Shown: piece by piece, positions 1 to 4,904 of the stretch
Position numbering within the stretch: position 1 is the stretch's first letter
How the letters are laid out: the number at the start of each line of letters is the position of its first letter
From: Terriglobus sp.
Lineage (GTDB): Bacteria; Acidobacteriota; Terriglobia; Terriglobales; Acidobacteriaceae
DNA length: 6,717 nt
Direction of reading: 5' to 3'
Assembly: GCA_023265355.1 (NCBI GenBank)
Contig: JAHFTZ010000023.1
Span: 4,554 to 11,270, forward strand
Translations under genes and position numbers: made by a program
The notes under the pieces: model-generated
Databases searched by the model: none
What the model was told of the DNA's origin: nothing
The model's input: only the letters and a program-made list of their open reading frames with translations

Positions 1-240
1 AGTCTGGCGGAGCTGGCTTGGGGCGAGCTTGGGCGGGCGCTTCTGGCCTCCGTGGTGGCGTGGTTTGTGCTCATAGGATTTCTGCGAACGCTGCCCGCGA
101 TGCACGGCCGACTAGGAAACCTGATCACGCTTGCGGTCGGGAGTGTCGTGTGGGCGGGTGTGGTCTACGGTATGTTGCGGGTGACCGGATCCCGCCTGCC
201 GCAAGAGGTTCTGCGTCGGCGCTCTGCCAAAACGACGTAG
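1..240 (+). CDS. C-terminal fragment of a multi-pass membrane protein, probably lipid II flippase MurJ (5' end outside window)
   Basis: The reading frame is open from the first base to a TAG at 238-240, giving 79 residues. Two hydrophobic segments are visible, about fragment residues 13-31 and 38-60, joined by a short loop containing HGRLGN. A basic tail with RRRSAK follows. The pattern of a helix, a short basic loop, a helix containing VWAGVVYG, and a charged end fits the last two helices of MurJ/MviN-type flippases, which move lipid II across the inner membrane during peptidoglycan synthesis. That identification rests on resemblance of a short fragment and on recall; a different polytopic membrane protein remains possible. 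The natural-looking basic end argues against a premature stop. No convincing terminator follows the stop codon. Confidence 0.5.
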   Translation, partial: SLAELAWGELGRALLASVVAWFVLIGFLRTLPAMHGRLGNLITLAVGSVVWAGVVYGMLRVTGSRLPQEVLRRRSAKTT

Positions 241-483
241 CAGAGCTTCAAGAAGTCCGTTCTCAGGACGAAGCGGCTCAGTCTCCGCAACCTATGTTTG
301 CGCGTCCATACCGGCGGACTATCTCTCGGACCTATGCAAAAGTTGGCTAGCCTCTCGCCTGATGGCTACACCGTCGTCGCCTTAGGGAATAAGCAGACGG
401 CCAAGTTGTCGTTAAGCAGAGAGAGAATCAGGCACTTCTCAAAATACGGTGGCCTCACCTTCAACATTCAGATCTACAGGTAA
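241..483 (+). pseudogene. Probable gene remnant resembling the C-terminal part of a LytTR DNA-binding domain
   Basis: This stretch is in the same frame as the gene before it and is open from just after that TAG to the TAA at 481-483 (80 codons). The only start candidates are weak, for example TTG at 298 or ATG at 334, and none has a Shine-Dalgarno sequence. The translation contains RVHTGGLSLG, then DGYTVVALGN, then LSLSRERIRHF. This loosely follows the LytTR end pattern of R-[IV]-H-x-S-x-[IV]-N-[LV], then a G-[DE]-Y-x-V strand, then a [LV]-S-R-x-[YR] helix. The usual RS and VN residues after the histidine are replaced. A full LytTR domain is about 100 residues and needs an upstream half that is absent here. 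I therefore read it as a decayed fragment rather than a working gene; it could also be chance coding-like DNA. Confidence 0.3.
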
Positions 484-516
484 CAGCAAGTCGCACCAAG
501 GCGGCAGTAGGAAAGT

Positions 517-1218
517 ATGACAAAGCAGCGCGCGAGCATTCTGGAACGCTATTTTTACCTCTTCATGTCGTTATTGATTGCGGTCGTCGTTATCGTTGGC
601 TTCAGTCATACCATCGACCGCAATCTGATCCATCCTCATTTTCGGCTGCCGGCGATCCTGTACGTGCACAGCTTTGTCTTCTGCGCCTGGGTGCTCTTTT
701 TTATCTTGCAATCCGCACTCGTTCGCTCGCGCAATGTCCGTCTGCATCGGACACTGGGCTGGGTGGGCGTTGGCCTTGGAGCTTCGATCGTCGTTCTCGG
801 TTGGATGACGACGATCATCATGGGCAGGCTCTCACTTCTACATGGAGGCCCATTCCCGTTCAAACCTTTTTTAATCGTTGCCTCGCTGGATGTGGTCAGC
901 TTTGGAGTTACATTCGCCTTGGCGGTCTACTGGCGCAAGCGTCCGGATTTTCATCGGCGCCTTATGTTGATCGCTTCATGCGTGCTTTTAGAAGCAGCCT
1001 TCGCACGCATTCCAATCTTTCACCGGATTTTTGCACCAGTAGGCACAGACGCCTTGATTCTCCTGGGTGTGATGCGCGACGTTCTCGTGGATCGCCGTGT
1101 CCACAAAGTCTACCTCTACGCTCTTCCCACGATGATAGTGGTCCAGGTCTTCGCGGAGTATACGTTCGTGCATGCGTCACCCTGGTGGGTTCATATTGCC
1201 GACTATATTCTGCGGTAA
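517..1218 (+). CDS. Multi-pass membrane protein of unknown function, DUF2306-like (233 aa)
   Basis: ATG at 517 is preceded by AGGAAAG (509-515), an acceptable ribosome-binding site, and the gene ends at TAA 1216-1218. The protein is almost wholly membrane-embedded. Hydrophobic helices lie near residues 14-31, 45-67, 80-102, 117-138, 148-166 and 197-217, with a shorter weak one near 177-189. Conserved-looking polar positions sit at helix boundaries: H51 inside helix 2, R-x-H-R-T-L-G-W (residues 75-82) just before helix 3, and R-P-D-F-H-R-R-L-M (142-150) before helix 5. The LHR-x-LG and HRR-x-M pattern is what DUF2306-type proteins show, hence the tentative family label. No catalytic motif is visible and no function can be given. 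It stands alone, with the remnant upstream and a convergent operon downstream. Confidence 0.8.
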   Translation: MTKQRASILERYFYLFMSLLIAVVVIVGFSHTIDRNLIHPHFRLPAILYVHSFVFCAWVLFFILQSALVRSRNVRLHRTLGWVGVGLGASIVVLGWMTTIIMGRLSLLHGGPFPFKPFLIVASLDVVSFGVTFALAVYWRKRPDFHRRLMLIASCVLLEAAFARIPIFHRIFAPVGTDALILLGVMRDVLVDRRVHKVYLYALPTMIVVQVFAEYTFVHASPWWVHIADYILR

Positions 1219-1243
1219 CCCAGGATCAAATGCCGTGCTCCGC

Positions 1244-1349
1244 CCCCTTAGGTGTACTCATTGCACACACAAGGGGAGCGGTTGGCGTGTTCGTGCGGTC
1301 TACAGAAGCTGGAGTGCTGACGCGGGCGGTCGCGCTCTGATTTTTATCC
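1244..1349 (+). terminator. Possible weak terminator region between convergent genes
   Basis: Two candidate structures lie between the membrane-protein stop (1218) and the iscX stop (1368). The first is an imperfect hairpin: CCCCTT (1244-1249) pairs with AAGGGG (1271-1276), and GTGT (1252-1255) pairs with ACAC (1265-1268), with one 2-nt internal mismatch, but no T-tract follows. The second is CGCG (1321-1324) with CGCG (1331-1334), six bases before a run of five T at 1341-1345. That stem is only 4 bp, so neither is a textbook intrinsic terminator. Confidence 0.25.
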
Positions 1350-1367
1350 GTTCGTGGGCGCTCCAGA

Positions 1368-1583
1368 CTACTTTGCGTCTTCGTACTCTTCGTGCCACGC
1401 CATCTGGATGGCTTCGAGGATGCCCTCGTTCGACTTCGCGGGGTCGCCGATGAAGCCGGGCAGGTCGATCACGCGCTGGCGCAGATCGGTGAAGCGGATG
1501 GCGAGCGGGTCTTCGCCGGGGAATTTTTCTTCCAGCTGAATGCCGATCTCCTCGGAGTCGGTCCAGTCGAATTCAAGGGGCAT
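1368..1583 (-). CDS. iscX: Fe-S cluster assembly protein IscX
   Basis: The 71-residue acidic protein matches the IscX (YfhJ) family over its whole length. It has the DWTDSEEIG start (residues 6-14), FPGEDPLAIRFTDL (21-34), the DLPGF turn (40-44), DP-x-x-SNE-x-ILEAI (47-59), and the MAWHEEYED end (61-69). The E. coli protein is 66 residues. IscX is a small adaptor that binds the cysteine desulfurase IscS and iron and modulates cluster assembly on IscU. The start is ATG at 1583, chosen because AGGAGA (1596-1591) lies 7 nt upstream; an upstream in-frame extension would overlap the ferredoxin gene and is unnecessary. It is the second gene of a two-gene operon, 17 bp after the ferredoxin stop. The rest of an isc cluster is not in the window. 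Confidence 0.95.
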   Translation of the reverse strand: MPLEFDWTDSEEIGIQLEEKFPGEDPLAIRFTDLRQRVIDLPGFIGDPAKSNEGILEAIQMAWHEEYEDAK

Positions 1584-1600
1584 AGGTCGTTCTCCTGTAG

Positions 1601-2035
1601 CTACTTCTTGATGGTGGCGGGCTTGCCTTCCTGCACGTAGTTCCGGTTCCATTCCGGGATTTCTACGAGATAGGCGCCGGGTTTCAGAATGACGGCCTGG
1701 CAGCCGAGGCGCGAGTTGGTCTGCGGTCCGGCGGCGAGGTCGATGCGGTCCAGTTCGTCGTCTTCGGCTTCGGAGAGGCCGGATTCGCCCTGCTTCACGT
1801 AGACGTGGCAGGTGGTGCAGGCGCAGACGCCGCCGCAGGCATGGTCCAGAAAGACGCCGTAGTTTTCCGCTACGTCCAGCAGGCTCATAGGTTTGCCGTG
1901 GCCGTCGTAGGGAAGGCTGCCAAAGGGAAACTCGACCGATTTGTTCTCCGGCTGGAAGGTGACGCGAACGATGTTCTCAGCCGGTGGCTGCGAGAGGTCG
2001 ATTGGGGGAAGCGGTTTGTGCTCGTGTTCAGACAT
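1601..2035 (-). CDS. fdx: Isc-type [2Fe-2S] ferredoxin (adrenodoxin-like)
   Basis: The 144-residue protein carries the vertebrate-type ferredoxin cluster motif HACGGVCACTTC (residues 65-76) and a distant LGCQ (110-113). The cluster ligands are C67, C73, C76 and C112 in a C-x5-C-x2-C-xn-C arrangement. C71 is an extra cysteine also present in E. coli Fdx. The acidic stretch EAEDDELD (89-96) is where ferredoxins of this class dock their reductase or IscS. The VEIPEW (124-129) end is also typical. It would deliver electrons for Fe-S cluster assembly. Compared with E. coli Fdx (111 residues) it is longer, with about 20 extra N-terminal residues, an insertion containing PYDGHGKP (42-49) before the cluster loop, and a short lysine-ended tail. 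It is first in the operon with iscX. The ATG at 2035 has no Shine-Dalgarno sequence. Confidence 0.93.
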   Translation of the reverse strand: MSEHEHKPLPPIDLSQPPAENIVRVTFQPENKSVEFPFGSLPYDGHGKPMSLLDVAENYGVFLDHACGGVCACTTCHVYVKQGESGLSEAEDDELDRIDLAAGPQTNSRLGCQAVILKPGAYLVEIPEWNRNYVQEGKPATIKK

Positions 2036-2105
2036 GTCAGGTTGATTTTATGCCGTTTTCGGGCCGAAGAGAGGCCGGGCTGGACAAGGGGTCTAAACTT
2101 GTACT
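2036..2105. promoter_or_regulatory. Divergent intergenic promoter region, ferredoxin operon / metal exporter
   Basis: This 70 bp gap must carry the promoters of both divergent units. On the minus strand, TAAAAT (2050-2045) is a good -10 hexamer, 5 of 6 matches to consensus. It lies only 9 nt before the ferredoxin ATG, which would give an almost leaderless transcript. No clear -35 accompanies it. On the plus strand, TGGACA (2081-2086) resembles a -35, but the best downstream partner, TACTAT (2102-2107), is only 15 nt away and overlaps the annotated exporter start, so that pair is doubtful. Confidence 0.4.
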
Positions 2106-3059
2106 ATGCACGTGCATGTCACTCCGGGCGGAAGTATGCAGCGAGTTCTGAAGATTTCGCTGGTGGTTACCACGCTGTACGTCGTTGCGACGCTGGTTTA
2201 TGGCATTCGCGCCCACTCTCTCGCGCTGATGTCTGAAGCAGGGCACAATGCGAGCGATGTCCTCGCACTCCTTCTTTCGTTTGTCGCCGTCCGTTTTGAG
2301 GCGCGCCCGGCAACGGCCAGGAAGACCTTTGGATACCGTCGCGCCGGTGTGCTGGCGGCGTTTCTGAACGCGCTTTCGCTCGTGGTGGTTTCGGTCTGGA
2401 TCGCCTGGTTGGCGGTGGAGCGCCTGATTTCGCCGATTTCGGTCCAGCCGAAGGTGATGATGGTGGTGGCCGTGGTGGGCGTTCTGATGAATGGGGCGAT
2501 CGCTGCCTTGCTTTCCCGCTCAAGCCATGACCTGAATATCCGCGGGGCCTTCCTGCATATGCTGGGAGACACGCTTTCGACGGCGGCGGTCATCGTGGGT
2601 GGAGCGGCGATCCTTTATACGGGCAAGACCTGGATCGATCCGGCGCTTTCGCTGATTATCGCGGCGCTGATTTTGTGGAGTTCGTTCGGTATCGTGCGTG
2701 AGACGCTGAATATCCTTCTGGAAGGCACACCTCGTGGGATCGACGTCGGCAAGATCCGGACGGCCATGATGGACGTGGGCGGGGTGGTGGAGGTGCATGA
2801 TCTGCACGTCTGGAGCATTGGATCGAACTGGCATGCGTTGGCCAGCCATGTGACTGTGGGCGATCAGACCATGGATCGTTTAGAGGAGATTCAGTCTGCC
2901 CTGCACTGTGCGGTTCGCGACCGATTCCACATTGCGCATACGACGATCCAACTGGACCGCGACCGTTGCGAAACGGTGAACGACTGCTGTTCGCCGGGAG
3001 AGCTTTCCGTGGTCCAGATGCACGCGCATCACGGGCACGGCCACAGTCATAGCCATTAA
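2106..3059 (+). CDS. Cation diffusion facilitator (CDF/ZnT-type) divalent metal exporter
   Basis: The 317-residue protein has the CDF layout. Six membrane helices lie near residues 15-34, 41-62, 79-103, 117-137, 150-171 and 176-194, followed by a cytoplasmic domain to about 285. The two metal-binding helix motifs are intact: HNASD (47-51, helix 2) and HMLGD (151-155, helix 5), an HxxxD/HxxxD pair expected for Zn2+-type members. FGYRRAG (75-81) follows helix 2, and the cytoplasmic domain has VHDLHVWSIG (230-239) and HIAHTTIQLD (275-284), typical of CzcD-like proteins. The protein exports metal by proton antiport as a dimer. The tail has three cysteines (288, 294, 295) and ends in a histidine-rich string, residues 306-317. 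ATG 2106 gives an N-terminal MHVHV; ATG 2136, which would remove ten residues, is an alternative, and neither has a strong ribosome-binding site. Substrate (Zn, Co, Cd or other) cannot be settled from sequence alone. Confidence 0.93.
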   Translation: MHVHVTPGGSMQRVLKISLVVTTLYVVATLVYGIRAHSLALMSEAGHNASDVLALLLSFVAVRFEARPATARKTFGYRRAGVLAAFLNALSLVVVSVWIAWLAVERLISPISVQPKVMMVVAVVGVLMNGAIAALLSRSSHDLNIRGAFLHMLGDTLSTAAVIVGGAAILYTGKTWIDPALSLIIAALILWSSFGIVRETLNILLEGTPRGIDVGKIRTAMMDVGGVVEVHDLHVWSIGSNWHALASHVTVGDQTMDRLEEIQSALHCAVRDRFHIAHTTIQLDRDRCETVNDCCSPGELSVVQMHAHHGHGHSHSH

Positions 3060-3332
3060 TCAGGCTTTCTGTTGAAGCTTTTCTTTCCCCGCACCCGGGG
3101 CTGATTTTTTCTTGCCGCTATAGCGCAACAGACGCCACTCGCCGCGGTCCTTCATCAGAAAGCGCTCCCTGCAGGAGAGGCATTTCCAGGGAAAACGACC
3201 GAAGAAGGTGTAGAAGTGCTTCTCAAGAAAGCTCTTTCGCTCCGATCTGGAGATATTGAAGCTGCTGCACTTGGGACACTCCGGGGTGCCAGCTCCGTCT
3301 GCTCCAAGCGACGGGTTTTTCACTTTCGACAT
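3060..3332 (-). CDS. Small C4 zinc-ribbon protein of unknown function
   Basis: The 90-residue basic protein has two CxxC knuckles, CPKC (19-22) and CLSC (51-54), separated by 28 residues. This fits a single four-cysteine zinc ribbon. Between them is an aromatic and basic segment including KHFYTFFGRFPWK (38-50), and after them RERFLMKDRGEWRLLRY (55-71) and a lysine-rich tail. I chose ATG 3332 because GGAG (3341-3338) is 5 nt upstream; a GTG at 3338 would overlap that site. I do not recognise a characterised family, and a nucleic-acid or protein-binding role is only a guess from the fold type and charge. Its TGA (3062-3060) directly abuts the stop of the convergent metal exporter. Confidence 0.75.
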   Translation of the reverse strand: MSKVKNPSLGADGAGTPECPKCSSFNISRSERKSFLEKHFYTFFGRFPWKCLSCRERFLMKDRGEWRLLRYSGKKKSAPGAGKEKLQQKA

Positions 3333-3337
3333 TTCCA

Positions 3338-3341
3338 CTCC
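3338..3341 (-). promoter_or_regulatory. Shine-Dalgarno GGAG deciding the zinc-ribbon start
   Basis: GGAG reads 3341 to 3338 on the minus strand, 5 nt before ATG 3332. It overlaps the alternative GTG codon at 3338, which rules that codon out as the main start. It lies 6 nt beyond the large inverted repeat at 3348-3382. Confidence 0.6.
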
Positions 3342-3347
3342 GATGCC

Positions 3348-3382
3348 AAGTCCGCCCGGCGAGATGCTAGCTGGGCGGACTT
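3348..3382 (-). terminator. Strong inverted repeat between aldo-keto reductase and zinc-ribbon genes
   Basis: The arms AAGTCCGCCC (3348-3357) and GGGCGGACTT (3373-3382) are perfect complements. The stem can extend inward by a G-U, a G-C and a C-G pair (3358-3360 with 3370-3372) around a 9-nt loop. A 13-bp GC-rich stem lying 58 bp after the aldo-keto reductase stop and just before the next gene on the same strand most likely ends the reductase transcript. No T-run follows on the minus strand beyond the TT of the arm itself. It could instead be a cis-regulatory hairpin in the zinc-ribbon leader. The hairpin is certain as sequence; its role is inferred. Confidence 0.5.
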
Positions 3383-3439
3383 AATCGGATCATTTTCACA
3401 TGGCGGTTGTCCAGAGGTTTTTGCGTTCCTGGGCTGAAA

Positions 3440-4510
3440 TTATTTAGGGGACCCGGGCTCTTTCCTGGCGGGTACCGGCAGCGGATTCCGCTCCTGGAAG
3501 TAGTGCTGATGCCAGTAGGGATAGACAGGCTGGGTTGCGCTGGCGGCGTCCAGAGTGGCTACCTGCGCGGTTGTGAGATTGAAGCTCGCCGCGGCAAGAT
3601 TCGCCTTGAGCTGTTCCTCATTACGAGCGCCGATGACGAGCGAAGAGACCGTGGGCCGTTGCAGGAGCCAGTTGAGCGCAATCTGCGGAACGGATTTTCC
3701 CGTTTCGGCACTCACTTTGTCGAGGGCGTCGACGACGTTGTAGAGATACTCATCCGCAACGACGGGTCCGCCGTCGGCGGCCTTGTGTAGGCGGCTTACC
3801 TCGGGGAGGGGCTGGCCGCGGCGCAGCTTGCCGGTAAGACGTCCCCATCCCAGAGGACTCCAGACGAGAGCGCCGACACCCTGATCGAGGGCCAGGGGCA
3901 TGAGTTCCCACTCGTAGTCGCGGCCGATTAGGGAGTAGTAGACCTGGTGCGCAACGTACTTCTGCCAGCCGTAACGTTCTGAGACCGAAAGCGACTTCAT
4001 GAGGTGCCAACCGGAGAAGTTGGAGCAGGCGATGTAACGAATCTTGCCCTCGCGGACGAGCTTGTCCAGCGTGTTGAGCGTCTCTTCGACCGGCGTGAGG
4101 GCGTCGAAGGCGTGCAGGTGATAGATGTCGATGTAGTCGGTCTTGAGGCGGCGGAGCGAGCCTTCGATCTGCTTGGTGATGTGGTAGCGGGAGCTTCCGA
4201 CAGAGTTGGGATCGTCCTTGATGCCGTTGTCGAAGCGGTAGGTGGTCTTGGTGGAGAGCAGAACGCTCTCACGGGGAAGATGCGCGATGGCAGCGCCGAG
4301 AATCTCTTCGCTGCGGCCATTCGAATAGACATCGGCTGTATCGAAGAAATTAACCCCGGCCTCCATGCAGAGGTCGATCAGGGAGCGTGCTTCATCGACG
4401 TCTGTGTTACCCCAGGCTTTGAAAAACTCGTTGCCACCGCCGAAGGTGCCGGTGCCAAAGCAAAGAACGGGTACCTTGAGGCCAGAGCGGCCAAGCTGAC
4501 GAAATTCCAT
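3440..4510 (-). CDS. Aldo/keto reductase (NADPH-dependent oxidoreductase)
   Basis: The 356-residue protein is a complete (beta/alpha)8 aldo-keto reductase. With ATG 4510 as residue 1, the catalytic tetrad is D57 and Y62 (in FFDTADVYSNGRSE), K88 (in LLSTKTTYR) and H133 (in YIDIYHLHAFD). Other family signatures are the LGRSGLKVP start, CSNFSGWHL (162-170), VWSPLGWGRLTGK (216-228) and the cofactor-phosphate segment VIGARNEEQL (292-301) near the end. It reduces a carbonyl compound with NADPH; the physiological substrate is unknown. The subclass resembles the YajO/AKR11-like bacterial group. The tail continues past the barrel with YPYWHQHYFQERNP (330-343) and a proline- and lysine-rich end. ATG 4510 is favoured over TTG 4516 because AAGGAG (4524-4519) is 8 nt from the former and only 2 nt from the latter. 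It appears monocistronic. Confidence 0.95.
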   Translation of the reverse strand: MEFRQLGRSGLKVPVLCFGTGTFGGGNEFFKAWGNTDVDEARSLIDLCMEAGVNFFDTADVYSNGRSEEILGAAIAHLPRESVLLSTKTTYRFDNGIKDDPNSVGSSRYHITKQIEGSLRRLKTDYIDIYHLHAFDALTPVEETLNTLDKLVREGKIRYIACSNFSGWHLMKSLSVSERYGWQKYVAHQVYYSLIGRDYEWELMPLALDQGVGALVWSPLGWGRLTGKLRRGQPLPEVSRLHKAADGGPVVADEYLYNVVDALDKVSAETGKSVPQIALNWLLQRPTVSSLVIGARNEEQLKANLAAASFNLTTAQVATLDAASATQPVYPYWHQHYFQERNPLPVPARKEPGSPK

Positions 4511-4518
4511 GTTCAAAT

Positions 4519-4524
4519 CTCCTT
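4519..4524 (-). promoter_or_regulatory. Shine-Dalgarno AAGGAG deciding the aldo-keto reductase start
   Basis: AAGGAG reads 4524 to 4519 on the minus strand. The spacing is 8 nt to ATG 4510 but only 2 nt to the in-frame TTG at 4516, so translation should begin at the ATG. Confidence 0.75.
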
Positions 4525-4550
4525 GTTACTTCCTATGAGATTCCTCTTGC

Positions 4551-4582
4551 CCGGAAAAGTCACCAGGGCCGGAAAAATTCAC
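4551..4582. repeat. Pair of near-identical 13-14 nt direct repeats upstream of the aldo-keto reductase
   Basis: CCGGAAAAGTCAC (4551-4563) and CCGGAAAAATTCAC (4569-4582) are direct repeats 18 bp apart start to start. They differ by one inserted A and one G/T change. They lie 41-72 bp upstream of the reductase ATG, where an operator for that gene would be expected. A role in transcription-factor binding is inference. Confidence 0.45.
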
Positions 4583-4840
4583 TTAATTCCATGACCGTGC
4601 AGGCAAAGCCCTGTGCGATCCCACATGGTGTGCAGCCTATGAATATCTATGCCGCAAGGAACTGGCCCTCACTCAGCAGACAGCCCAGTTCGAGGCCTGT
4701 CAACCCGCCATCATGGGAGGCCGGTGAGTAGATATCTCGGCAGGCGGCGCAGAAAATTTTATACGGAGAGCGTAAAAGTTGATTTAACCATTCAATTATA
4801 TAGCTTCGATCTAAACTTCCGTCTTCTGAGTAGGCCACGG
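4583..4840. other. Non-coding stretch, no gene recognised
   Basis: Open frames here are short, cross between strands and match nothing I recognise, so I call no gene. The stretch shifts from GC-rich to AT-rich near 4751-4812, which would suit a promoter for the receptor gene. On the minus strand a perfect TATAAT occurs at 4800-4795 without a good -35. On the plus strand TTGATT (4779-4784) and TATATA (4797-4802) are only 12 nt apart, too close for a standard sigma-70 promoter. A small fold is possible at 4694-4722: GGCCT pairs with AGGCC and, after a 5-nt bulge, CCC with GGG. AGATATCT (4730-4737) is an 8-bp palindrome. I looked for cobalamin and TPP riboswitch cores and did not find convincing ones. 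Confidence 0.5.
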
Positions 4841-4841
4841 T

Positions 4842-4904
4842 GATACAAGTGCAGAGGACGATACAAGACAAAGGATCGTCGATGCGGAGGCTCACTTTTG
4901 TATC
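4842..4904 (+). promoter_or_regulatory. GATACAA repeats and potential RNA fold around the receptor start
   Basis: GATACAAG occurs twice in direct orientation (4842-4849 and 4860-4867), exactly 18 bp apart. Its complement TTGTATC occurs at 4898-4904, where it contains the TTG start codon. GACGAT (4857-4862) and ATCGTC (4875-4880) form a perfect 6-bp inverted repeat with a 12-nt loop. GATACAAGTG (4842-4851) could pair with CAC plus TTGTATC (4893-4904) across a 2-nt bulge, enclosing that inner hairpin and the Shine-Dalgarno sequence. The repeats are directly visible; any translational or transcriptional control is inferred. Confidence 0.4.
4886..4890 (+). promoter_or_regulatory. Shine-Dalgarno GGAGG deciding the TTG start of the TonB receptor
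   Basis: GGAGG lies 7 nt before TTG 4898. No ATG or GTG in this frame sits between it and the signal-peptide hydrophobic core, so the TTG is the natural start. Confidence 0.75.

Noticed and set aside
2081..2107. TGGACA and TACTAT as the promoter of the metal exporter
   Set aside because: The spacer is 15 nt, and the putative -10 overlaps the ATG at 2106, so transcription would start past the annotated start. It would only be credible if translation begins at ATG 2136.
1805..2236. Plus-strand open frame across the ferredoxin and exporter start
   Set aside because: It is antisense to the ferredoxin cluster-binding region and runs into the exporter gene; no family resemblance.
4004..4594. Plus-strand open frame of 196 codons opposite the aldo-keto reductase
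   Set aside because: It is antisense to the catalytic region of a complete, well-conserved reductase.
4621..4760. Possible cobalamin riboswitch upstream of the BtuB-like receptor
   Set aside because: Fragments such as GCCATCATGGGA and CGGCAGG vaguely recall the core, but the conserved B12-box segment with GACCTGCC is missing on both strands. An Infernal search would settle it.
4681..4760. tRNA-like segment with AGTTCGAGG resembling a T-loop
   Set aside because: No acceptor stem or anticodon arm can be assembled around it.
4779..4802. TTGATT and TATATA as a sigma-70 promoter for the receptor gene
   Set aside because: The spacer is only 12 nt, outside the 16-18 nt range, so the pair cannot be a standard promoter.
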